A stretch of DNA of 47,835 nucleotides from Treponema sp. Lineage in GTDB: Bacteria > Spirochaetota > Spirochaetia > Treponematales > Breznakiellaceae. Below the pieces are notes generated by a model, which was not told where the DNA came from, searched no databases, and saw nothing but the letters and a program-made list of their open reading frames with translations. Below, one piece after another: positions 41,565-47,835 of the stretch. The position numbers and the translations under genes are program-made. Location: positions 1 through 47,835 of the forward strand of contig WQUW01000004.1 in assembly GCA_009781915.1 (NCBI GenBank), given 5' to 3'. The first letter of the stretch is position 1. The number at the start of each line of letters is the position of its first letter.

Positions 41565-42197
41565 ATGAAACGTTTTGGAAAATATATAGTTGCCATTTTT
41601 TTTGCCGCTACCCTGCTGGTATCGGCTACCGGATGCGGCGGCGGGGGAAATGACGCTCCCCTGGGAGCGCCTACCGAGATGCCTGATAATGTGCAGATAT
41701 TCCTTTACAACCCTCATTTTTATGGCAGTTGGACTGGGACTCCTTTTTATTTTGCCGTTAACTACTATGCTATGTATCATCCATCCCAAGAGTTGGGTTT
41801 CGTTCTGCCCCGGCGTACATTTTATGGCAGTAATTTCGGTGCTACTTTCTTTAGAAATGAAAATAACCAGATGGTAGCAGCTGCATCTAGGCCCTTCATT
41901 GATTGGAGTGGTTGGGTATCCTTTGGTGGCTCCCATTTTGGGTGGTTTTATTCAGAAGCAATGGGGGTAGATGATCCCCCTCTTGTTTTAGGCACTATTA
42001 ACGTGGAGTTTGGGCGATTTGAACAGTTTATCTGGGTGGGGTCTACTCATGTTTTCTCTGGCCCTTCTAATTTACAGGGTCATAGTTTTCATCGCGGCAG
42101 GGAATATCGTGTACAATTGCGTTTATCCAACGAAAGTGCTGTTCTTGTACCTTTTACTTTTACTTCTCGCGATGTTACTACTCTCAATAGGAACTGA
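41565..42197 (+). CDS. Lipoprotein of unknown function (210 aa)
   Basis: It starts MKRFGKYIVAIFFAATLLVS with lipobox SATGC, followed by a Gly run. The mature part is rich in Phe, Tyr, Trp and Ser, with no recognised domain. AAGGAG precedes the ATG. It lies 24 nt after the DUF4382 gene and 6 nt before the LRR gene, so is co-transcribed. The function is unknown. Confidence 0.75.
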   Translation: MKRFGKYIVAIFFAATLLVSATGCGGGGNDAPLGAPTEMPDNVQIFLYNPHFYGSWTGTPFYFAVNYYAMYHPSQELGFVLPRRTFYGSNFGATFFRNENNQMVAAASRPFIDWSGWVSFGGSHFGWFYSEAMGVDDPPLVLGTINVEFGRFEQFIWVGSTHVFSGPSNLQGHSFHRGREYRVQLRLSNESAVLVPFTFTSRDVTTLNRN

Positions 42198-42202
42198 TTG
42201 TA

Positions 42203-43087
42203 ATGAGGCTAGAACGTCGGCATTTTCTTTTTACGACATTATTGGTGCTATTATTCTTGTTGCCATTAACAGCGTGCCGACAAGAGGCCGAACAGCCCTG
42301 GTGGGGAGAATACCGGGGGTTCCGGTTTGTTGTGCTACAGGGCGATAGGTCGATACGGATTACTTATTATGCCGGAACTGACACGGAAGTCTTGATACCT
42401 TCGCATATCAATCGCCTTCCCGTTACCGAAATTGGCTTTGTTGCATTTTGGAACAAGGGGCTTACCAGCGTAACGATTCCTGATACAGTTGTTACAATAT
42501 TCTGGAGCGCATTTTCCGACAACCAGCTATCCAGTGTTACTTTCGGCAATAATGTCGCCGTTATTATGGAAATGGCATTTCAGCGCAACAGGCTTGCCTG
42601 TATTTATCTTCCCCAAAGCGTTACCATTATTGAAGAGATGGCATTTGCAAATAATCAACTGGTCAAAGTAAACATTCCCCCAAGTGTTACAGCCATAGAT
42701 GATTTTTTATTTCAGAGAAACTATCTTGAAATTTTTTCCATCCCAAGAGGGGTAAAAAGCATTGGACAGGGAGCTTTTCATAGTAATCGGCTTTATGAGA
42801 TTTATATTCCCGATACCGTTACTTCTATTGGTCGCTTTGCGTTTCTTTCTAACCATCTTACCCGTGTAGCCATACCCGCTAGCGTAGAACACATTGGAGA
42901 TGAGGCATTTTTGTTCAATGACATTACCAAAATAACCATTGGAGCAGATGTCTATATAGAGCAGGGAAGAAGGGGCGTATTTCCGCACGGCTTTGACGAA
43001 TTTTACCGGGAAAACGGGAGCGTGGCGGGAACCTACGTTTTTGAAAGCGATGGGTGGCATTTTAAGCAATATGCTTCAAGGAGATAA
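42203..43087 (+). CDS. BspA-type leucine-rich-repeat lipoprotein
   Basis: 294 aa. The signal is LLVLLFLLPLTAC. About eight LRR_5 (BspA) repeats follow: LTSVTIPDTVVTI, LSSVTFGNNVAVI, LACIYLPQSVTII, LVKVNIPPSVTAI, LEIFSIPRGVKSI, LYEIYIPDTVTSI, LTRVAIPASVEHI and ITKITIGADVYI. Treponeme BspA-type proteins bind host or partner-cell surfaces. It shares this fold with the gene at 46244-47521 but its repeats are more varied. Its last lines end FYRENGSVAGTYVFESDGW, a cap also seen in the other protein ([11 protein letters not shown]). Confidence 0.88.
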   Translation: MRLERRHFLFTTLLVLLFLLPLTACRQEAEQPWWGEYRGFRFVVLQGDRSIRITYYAGTDTEVLIPSHINRLPVTEIGFVAFWNKGLTSVTIPDTVVTIFWSAFSDNQLSSVTFGNNVAVIMEMAFQRNRLACIYLPQSVTIIEEMAFANNQLVKVNIPPSVTAIDDFLFQRNYLEIFSIPRGVKSIGQGAFHSNRLYEIYIPDTVTSIGRFAFLSNHLTRVAIPASVEHIGDEAFLFNDITKITIGADVYIEQGRRGVFPHGFDEFYRENGSVAGTYVFESDGWHFKQYASRR

Positions 43088-43092
43088 TTGTC

Positions 43093-44232
43093 TTGCGTAA
43101 CAAGGAAACACCTGCCAAGCACAGCCGTAAAACAGGAAGCGGCAGGACTTTGCCAACGCTCACAATGCTTGCGGTGTTTGGCTTGGCTCTGCTTCTTACG
43201 ACTTGCATAAATCCTGCCAATAGCGGCGACAGAGCTACTCGCACCCTGCCAACCGTTAAAGCCGTATCCACGTACAGGGGTTCTGCAGGAGGTGTAGGTC
43301 GTACTTTAGCCATTGCACTGGACGGCTCGCTGTGGGGCTGGGGTTTAGAACTTTCGGGCCAGTTCGGAGACGAAACGATAATACGCCCCCTAGTACCCGT
43401 CAAGTTAGGCGTAGAAAATGATTGGGCTTACATCTCTGTAGGAAATGGACACGCTATGGCAATACGGACAGACGGCTCGCTCTGGGGCTGGGGCTGGAAA
43501 TTCCACGGAGCAATTGGAGACGGCGTCCCCGCCCCCCAAGGCCACCGTACCCATACCCCTGTCCAAATAGGCATAGAAAAAAGCGATTGGACTCATGTGT
43601 CCGCAGGCCCTAGCCGCACTTTAGCAATCAGAGAGGGCGGCTCGCTGTGGGCGTGGGGAAGAAACCAGTGGGGGCAGCTTGGGGTTGGGAATGGTATGGG
43701 TACAGATGCCCTAAAGCCAGTCCGTGTAAATACGCTATACAAAGATTGGATAGCCGTATCCGCAGGCGGAGGCCACACCGTTGCCATTAGGGGGGACGGC
43801 TCGCTGTGGGCGTGGGGGTGGAATGGACGTGGCCCAGTTGGTGACGGTACTACGATACACCGCCATGCTCCCGTCCGGATAGGCTCCTATTATGACTGGG
43901 CTTATGTGTCTACAGGCTTGGTTCACACCGTTGCCATTAGGGATGACGGCTTTGGTAGCCGAACCCTGTGGGCGTGGGGAGGGAATGATTCCGGACAGCT
44001 TGGCGATGGTACTGGCGGTAATATCCACAGTTACAGGACTGCGCCCACTCGTGTAGATACGCCGCATGATGACTGGGTTTCTGTGTCAGCGGGCGCTTAC
44101 CACACCTTTGCGATAAGAGAGGACGGCTCGCTATGGGGGTGGGGCAGTAACTTAAACAGACTGCTTGGCGATGGGGCAGGTAGCGGCGGCTGGGACGATA
44201 ACCGCCTCAGGCCCGTGCGGATTTCGCGGTAG
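43093..44232 (+). CDS. RCC1-repeat lipoprotein
   Basis: 379 aa from TTG 43093 with AAGGAG 9 nt upstream. It has a lipobox-like segment LLLTTC. About six or seven RCC1 repeats follow, each with DGSLW(A/G)WG and (Q/A)(L/I)GDG, and HT(V/L/F)AI(R/K). RCC1 beta-propellers bind proteins; bacterial exported forms are little studied. It ends the lipoprotein block. The exported propeller is probably a surface interaction domain. Confidence 0.88.
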   Translation: MRNKETPAKHSRKTGSGRTLPTLTMLAVFGLALLLTTCINPANSGDRATRTLPTVKAVSTYRGSAGGVGRTLAIALDGSLWGWGLELSGQFGDETIIRPLVPVKLGVENDWAYISVGNGHAMAIRTDGSLWGWGWKFHGAIGDGVPAPQGHRTHTPVQIGIEKSDWTHVSAGPSRTLAIREGGSLWAWGRNQWGQLGVGNGMGTDALKPVRVNTLYKDWIAVSAGGGHTVAIRGDGSLWAWGWNGRGPVGDGTTIHRHAPVRIGSYYDWAYVSTGLVHTVAIRDDGFGSRTLWAWGGNDSGQLGDGTGGNIHSYRTAPTRVDTPHDDWVSVSAGAYHTFAIREDGSLWGWGSNLNRLLGDGAGSGGWDDNRLRPVRISR

Positions 44233-44326
44233 GAAGTGATTGTATGCGTAATTTGCCCCGGCCTTTTTGCTTTTTGTAACAAGAAAATCACCGCCAGCCT
44301 CTACCACAAAAGCTGAATCGACCCTA

Positions 44327-44356
44327 TTGACCATCTGCGACAACGATGTTTACACT
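44327..44356 (+). promoter_or_regulatory. argD promoter
   Basis: TTGACC (44327-44332), 18-nt spacer, TACACT (44351-44356). AAGGAG (44366-44371) and the ATG (44378) follow. argD is thus transcribed independently of the preceding lipoprotein block. Confidence 0.65.
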
Positions 44357-44377
44357 GGTTCGTCAAGGAGTTATGCG

Positions 44378-45559
44378 ATGAACGATGTGTTTATGAATAC
44401 GTTTCACAGGCTGCCGGTAACCTTCACGGGCGGACAGGGGGCATGGCTTACGGACGTGAACGGGAAAAAATATCTGGATTTCACTTCCGGCATTGCGGTG
44501 AACTGTCTGGGCCACGCCTACCCGCCCCTCGTTGCGGCAATTGCACAGCAGGCGGCTAAGATTAACCACACCTGCAACTATTACCTAAACGACACGGTTT
44601 CGGCGTTTGCGCAAAAGCTTGTCGCCGCCTGTTCGGGCGCGGGGATGAAAAAGGTTTTCCTTGCCAATTCCGGGGCCGAGGCCAACGAGGGGGCCTGCAA
44701 GATTGCCCGCAAATACTCCCATGACAAGTACGGCAAGGGGCGGCACACGATTGTAACGCTGCGGGGAAGCTTTCACGGCAGAACCATCACGACCCTTTCC
44801 GCCACGGGGCAGGACGTTTTTCACAAGAATTTCGGCCCCTTTACCGAGGGCTTTGTCTATGTTCCGGCTAACGACATTGAGGCGCTGGACAAGGCGCTGG
44901 ATCCCAACACGACCGCCGGCTTTATGGTAGAGGCCATTCAGGGCGAAAGCGGCATTAGGCCCCTGTCTGCGGAGTACCTTGCCGCCGCCGCCGGGTTCTG
45001 CGCCCAGCGGGACATACTTCTTATGTTTGACGAGATACAAACAGGCATTGGGCGGACGGGCACGTTTCTGGCCTGCGAGGGCTGCGGGATAACGCCGGAC
45101 GTGGTTACTCTGGCAAAGGGGATTGCCGGCGGGGTTCCGGCCGGGGCGGTTCTGGCCGGGGAAAAGGCGGCGGATGTGCTTCAGGTGGGGGATCATGGCA
45201 GCACCTTTGGCGGGAATCCCCTTGCGGCGGCGGCGGGTCTTGTGGTGCTGGACACGGTGGCACAGCCCGGTTTCCTTAAAGAAATCACCCGCAAAGGGGA
45301 AAAAATCACGAGCGCCCTTGCTTCGTGGAACCACCCGAACATTACCGGAATCCGGGGCAAGGGCCTTATGATTGGGGTCGATCTTACTGTCGAAGCCTGG
45401 CCGCTTTTGGAAGCCGCCATTGCCCGCGCGCAATCCGGCGGCAATCCGGGGCTATTGCTTCTTACGGCGGGAAAGCAGACGCTTCGTATTCTGCCCCCGT
45501 ACATCATAAGCGATGAGGAAATAGAAAAGGGCTTGGATGCGCTAAAGAGCATCCTGTAG
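44378..45559 (+). CDS. argD: Acetylornithine aminotransferase
   Basis: 393 aa from the ATG with AAGGAG upstream. PLP class-III aminotransferase: NSGAEANEGACKIARKY, GSFHGRTITTLSATGQ, MVEAIQGESGIRPL, LLMFDEIQTGIGRTG and the Schiff-base lysine K247 in LAKGIAGGVPAGA. It converts N-acetylglutamate semialdehyde to N-acetylornithine, the step between ArgC and ArgJ. It is separated from argCJB by the 4.5-kb lipoprotein block. An earlier in-frame extension has no ribosome site. Confidence 0.96.
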   Translation: MNDVFMNTFHRLPVTFTGGQGAWLTDVNGKKYLDFTSGIAVNCLGHAYPPLVAAIAQQAAKINHTCNYYLNDTVSAFAQKLVAACSGAGMKKVFLANSGAEANEGACKIARKYSHDKYGKGRHTIVTLRGSFHGRTITTLSATGQDVFHKNFGPFTEGFVYVPANDIEALDKALDPNTTAGFMVEAIQGESGIRPLSAEYLAAAAGFCAQRDILLMFDEIQTGIGRTGTFLACEGCGITPDVVTLAKGIAGGVPAGAVLAGEKAADVLQVGDHGSTFGGNPLAAAAGLVVLDTVAQPGFLKEITRKGEKITSALASWNHPNITGIRGKGLMIGVDLTVEAWPLLEAAIARAQSGGNPGLLLLTAGKQTLRILPPYIISDEEIEKGLDALKSIL

Positions 45560-45571
45560 TATACTGAATGT
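45560..45571 (+). promoter_or_regulatory. -10 box abutting the pseudo-receiver ATG
   Basis: TATACT (45560-45565) ends 6 nt before the ATG at 45572, as in the GH13 and rpoN genes. A convincing -35 is absent and no ribosome site is visible. Confidence 0.4.
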
Positions 45572-45940
45572 ATGAGAAAAATCATTCATGTTGACAACAG
45601 CGCGTTTTTCAGAAAGTTTATGAAGAGTTTTCTGGCACGGGAGGGCTTTGAAGCGGAAAGCTTTGACAGCGCTCAGGATGCGAATATGGCTATCGCCGGC
45701 GGCGATTTTGATATGGTTATTGTGGGCTTAACCTTTGTGGACGCCGAGGGTGAAAAATTCCTTGGCAAGATACGGCAGTCCTATGACGGGCCTATTGTCG
45801 TAATCAGTTCCAGCGTTGACAATAGGGAAGAAGAAATCATGTCGATGGGGGTCAAAGACGCGATCAGCAAGTCTGGCCCCTGGCAGGATCGCCTTAGGCG
45901 CCACCTTGCGACCCTGAAGCCGGCCCCCCGCCGTGCGTGA
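45572..45940 (+). CDS. Receiver-like domain protein without the phospho-acceptor Asp
   Basis: 122 aa, a stand-alone response-regulator receiver fold. IHVDNSAFFRKFMKSFLAREGF starts it, IVVISSSVDNREEEIMSMGV gives the conserved Ser/Thr strand, and ISKSG the lysine. The strand that normally ends in the phospho-acceptor (LLD) reads DFDMVIVGLTFVD, with Gly in place of the Asp, and the acidic pocket is VDN instead of VDD. It may be a pseudo-receiver that acts by protein binding. The final codons (PAPRRA-stop) lie in the end of repeat copy 3, giving the same C-terminus as the HD-domain gene. Confidence 0.8.
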   Translation: MRKIIHVDNSAFFRKFMKSFLAREGFEAESFDSAQDANMAIAGGDFDMVIVGLTFVDAEGEKFLGKIRQSYDGPIVVISSSVDNREEEIMSMGVKDAISKSGPWQDRLRRHLATLKPAPRRA

Positions 45941-46111
45941 GCATTCCCGCCAAAAGCCCCGGCAGGGGAGGATATACGGTTTAAGAATCCCGCATGGGGA
46001 ACCCGCTACGGAGCCACGGTCTCCTTCGCGGAGATGCCATGCAAATGGCTTATTAAACCGTATATCCTCCCCTGCCGGGCATTGTACTGGTGGCTCACGC
46101 GCGGCGGGGGC
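45923..46111. repeat. Dispersed structured repeat, copy 3 (complete)
   Basis: The best copy: 189 bp with outer inverted ends (45923-45942, reading GCCCCCCGCCGTGCGTGAGC, and its complement at 46093-46111), an inner stem of about 30 bp (from 45958 and to 46079) carrying the shared GGATATACGGTTTAAGAA, and a loop with GGAGCC-AC-GGTCTCC and a TTCG-capped CTCC..GGAG mini-hairpin. No ORF. The left end supplies the stop codon of the receiver-like gene. Confidence 0.9.
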
Positions 46112-46243
46112 ATTATTGGGGGGCTCCGCAGAGGGCATGGGCCGTCCACGGCTGCCCGGGAAAGGCCGCGCGCCAAGCCTTCCCCGCTAAATGCGGGGAA
46201 GGTTGTGTGAAGCGTGCCGAGGGCTTACGGCTGGTGTGTCCGG
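46112..46243. other. Intergenic hairpin region after repeat copy 3
   Basis: It contains a perfect 10-bp GC-rich hairpin (CCTTCCCCGC at 46178-46187 and GCGGGGAAGG at 46193-46202, loop TAAAT), likely a terminator for the converging receiver and LRR genes, though no T-run follows on either strand. No gene is seen. Confidence 0.55.
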
Positions 46244-47521
46244 CTACCTGACCCGCATATACACCGAGTAGGAATTGGTAGCCCTGTTGTGGTAAAAAAT
46301 CCTTATGGTTGATCCCGCAAGTTCATAATCAAAGATCATCATAATACCAAAGGCTCCATCAATCCTTAAGCGTCCATTGTCAGCGCTCCATGTAAAAGAT
46401 TCGGTTTCTCTCCGCCCAAAATTTATAAATGTGCCCCTGCCTGTACCGTCCGCGAAGAGTTCTACTCCGTCCACGGTAGCGCTGCCAGAAGGCGAATTAA
46501 CGGTATTTATCCGCTCCCACGCGGTGTTGGCAAAACGGTTTCCGGTAGCCGGTGTCGCAAGGCCGGGAAAGGAAACCGACCAGCGTCCGTTAGTGTTGGT
46601 GTACGTCCCCGCCCTAACCCTGTTATTTCTTACAAAGCCATCAAGCGGTTGATCAAATACCCGGAATCTTTCATGCAGACTAACATTAGCGCCTTGAATG
46701 GTAACACTGGTTAGTTGGTTTTCCGCAAATGCCCCGCCGCCAATGGTGGTAACGCTGTTTGGGATGGTAATACTGGTCAGTTGGTTAAACCCAAACGCCC
46801 CATCGCCGATAATGGTAACGCTGTTGGGAATAACAACGCTGGTCAGTTGGTTCCTTTCAAATGCTGAATTGCCGATGGTGGTAACGCCGTTTGGGATGGT
46901 AATACTGGTCAGTTGGTTATTAACGAACGCCGCATCGCCGATGGTGGTAACACTGTTTGGGATGGTAATACTGGTCAGTTGGTTAAATCCAAATGCCCCG
47001 CCGCCGATGGTGGTAACGCTGTTTGGGATGGTAATACTGGTCAGTTGGTTATCAACGAACGCCGCATCGCCGATGGTGGTAACGCTGTTGGGTATGGTAA
47101 TGCTGGTCAGTTGGTTACTACCAAATGCCCCATCGCCGATGGTAGTAACGCTGTTGGGTATGGTAATGCTGGTCAGTTGGTTACTACCAAATGCCCCTAC
47201 GCCGATAGTGGTAACGCTGTTGGGTATAGTTACGCTGGTAAGCGGCTGTCTACTTGGAACAAACGCTTGTCTAGTCTGGGCTTCACCTTCAAAGTGTCCG
47301 GGCAAAAAAGCCATTTCTCCAATCGCAGTAACCGGAAGGTTCTGTATCCGTGGCGGAATACGCACAACGGTATTGCCCCCCACGTACCCGGTAATTTGTA
47401 CTGCCCTTCCATTGTCTATGATTTCAAAGGTAAAATCGCTTTCCGGGTCAGATTGCTGCTGGGCGCAGGCGGCAAATGCCAGCATCACCGTCATAGCGAT
47501 CCCAAGAATCAGTTTTTTCAT
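46244..47521 (-). CDS. BspA-type leucine-rich-repeat lipoprotein with near-identical repeats
   Basis: 425 aa from the ATG with AAGGAG; an upstream in-frame ATG (47572) lacks one. Lipoprotein signal with LAFAAC (Cys18). Residues about 94-270 are eight 22-residue LRR_5 units ([22 protein letters not shown] pattern), several identical in sequence. A ninth, shorter unit and a beta-rich C-terminal domain follow ([38 protein letters not shown]), similar to lipocalin-like caps. It is probably a surface adhesin. The near-identity of repeats at the DNA level invites slippage and size variation. Confidence 0.9.
   Translation of the reverse strand: MKKLILGIAMTVMLAFAACAQQQSDPESDFTFEIIDNGRAVQITGYVGGNTVVRIPPRIQNLPVTAIGEMAFLPGHFEGEAQTRQAFVPSRQPLTSVTIPNSVTTIGVGAFGSNQLTSITIPNSVTTIGDGAFGSNQLTSITIPNSVTTIGDAAFVDNQLTSITIPNSVTTIGGGAFGFNQLTSITIPNSVTTIGDAAFVNNQLTSITIPNGVTTIGNSAFERNQLTSVVIPNSVTIIGDGAFGFNQLTSITIPNSVTTIGGGAFAENQLTSVTIQGANVSLHERFRVFDQPLDGFVRNNRVRAGTYTNTNGRWSVSFPGLATPATGNRFANTAWERINTVNSPSGSATVDGVELFADGTGRGTFINFGRRETESFTWSADNGRLRIDGAFGIMMIFDYELAGSTIRIFYHNRATNSYSVYMRVR
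46715..47242. repeat. 66-bp tandem repeats inside the LRR gene
   Basis: Eight consecutive 66-bp units encode the LRRs. Several differ by only a few bases; the GTTGGTTACTACCAAATGCC unit appears twice. The period keeps the reading frame, so copy-number changes would lengthen or shorten the protein without frameshift. Confidence 0.85.
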
Positions 47522-47816
47522 AGTGGTCTCCTTGTTCTTTGCGATCCCCGCTTCCTTTGGGCGGGCAATCACGGGCTTCTACATGAAGCCTTGGAAAATT
47601 ACCCGCTTATACAAGCAAGGCATACATAAAAGGCCGCCTGAAGATTTCTCTTTGGCTTTGGCCTGTTATTGCGGGAAAAAAAGAAAGCTTCCCTTGGGTA
47701 ATGCCTTACTGGGGTGTGGGTGGGAAAATGTATGTTGCTAGGTACTGTAATTAACGTTAGAAACGTTAATAGAAGATACCGGAAGTGTCGTAAGTCGTTA
47801 CAGGATAAGGAGTTAC
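47522..47816. other. Intergenic region before the window edge
   Basis: 295 bp between the LRR gene and a possible divergent gene. It holds a TATAAG-type -10 for the minus-strand LRR gene and a palindrome at 47750-47770. No gene is seen. Confidence 0.5.
47750..47770. promoter_or_regulatory. Perfect palindrome, candidate operator
   Basis: ATTAACGTT (47750-47758), AGA, AACGTTAAT (47762-47770). A 9-bp perfect inverted repeat with a 3-nt centre, 47 bp before a possible start codon at 47817. The form suits a dimeric repressor site (LacI or similar). Confidence 0.5.
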
Positions 47817-47835
47817 ATGGGGGGGGGGGGGGGGG
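47817..47835 (+). CDS. Possible start of a truncated gene
   Basis: ATG at 47817 preceded by AAGGAG (47807-47812), good spacing. Only the ATG and five Gly codons of poly-G lie inside the window. It may be a real gene start, but the poly-G may be an artefact, so little can be said. Confidence 0.3.
47819..47835. repeat. Terminal poly-G run (17 nt)
   Basis: The last 17 bases are all G, directly after an ATG. Such runs are common base-calling artefacts at read ends, but treponemes also use genuine poly-G tracts for phase variation. Confidence 0.9.

Noticed and set aside
44152-44343. Minus-strand frame beginning MSQMVNRVDSAFVVEAGGDF near argD
   Set aside because: It reads gene-like for about 30 residues but overlaps the argD promoter and the end of the RCC1 gene antisense, and has no partner or ribosome site.
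46698-47741. Long plus-strand reading frame (347 codons) opposite the LRR gene
   Set aside because: It is the antisense of the 66-bp LRR repeats. It has no ribosome site or known family; the repetitive sequence keeps both strands open.
1-47835. tRNA or rRNA genes
   Set aside because: I looked for T-arm motifs such as GGTTCGAATCC and for conserved rRNA segments, and found none.

Overview
The window is about 48 kb of dense, GC-rich (except one island) bacterial chromosome. Several traits point to a host- or termite-gut-type treponeme (Spirochaetota): an LA_2272-type surface-repeat protein, BspA-type leucine-rich-repeat lipoproteins, a stand-alone groES, an M32 carboxypeptidase, many secreted lipoproteins and small XRE regulators. 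The genus is an inference from gene content; no rRNA or tRNA gene is visible. The window looks like a contig: it starts inside one copy of a dispersed inverted repeat and ends in a run of 17 G.

Layout. 1-7000: XRE regulator, M32 carboxypeptidase, a 1202-aa GH13-type alpha-amylase-family enzyme and an HD-domain protein. 7000-10150: an AT-rich island with an ABC-ATPase remnant, a MazEF-type toxin-antitoxin pair and a 633-aa membrane-anchored protein with PIN-nuclease-like motifs. 10168-12450: CotH-kinase lipoprotein, second XRE regulator, histone H1-like protein. 12500-19070: envelope region with PepSY-like secreted proteins, a surface-repeat protein, a putative protein O-mannosylation trio (GT39, radical SAM, GT2), a 58-aa lipoprotein and an outer-membrane barrel. 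Three of these transcription units share an identical 19-bp upstream element. 19091-25886: PgeF-type enzyme, a 13-bp tandem repeat, XRE regulator, the threonine catabolic pair tdh-kbl, and a tctC-tctB-tctA tricarboxylate transporter. 25914-30145: rpoN, hpf, a divergent polysaccharide deacetylase, tsaD and rpmB. 30354-35437: an extracytoplasmic flavin locus, with a lipoprotein FAD reductase, three paralogous FMN_bind lipoproteins and an outer-membrane protein. 35487-47521: XRE regulator, groES, argC-argJ-argB, four lipoprotein genes inserted before argD, a pseudo-receiver protein and a large LRR lipoprotein.

The two most interesting systems are the flavin-lipoprotein locus, which resembles a cell-surface or periplasmic respiratory reductase with its own flavinylated electron carriers, and the AT-rich island with the PIN-like membrane protein beside a toxin-antitoxin pair. 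Also notable are a roughly 190-bp structured repeat family whose ends supply the stop codons of two genes, a candidate OmpR/PhoB-type regulon defined by three identical upstream boxes, and several genes whose start codon lies 6-7 nt after a -10 box with no ribosome binding site (candidate leaderless mRNAs).
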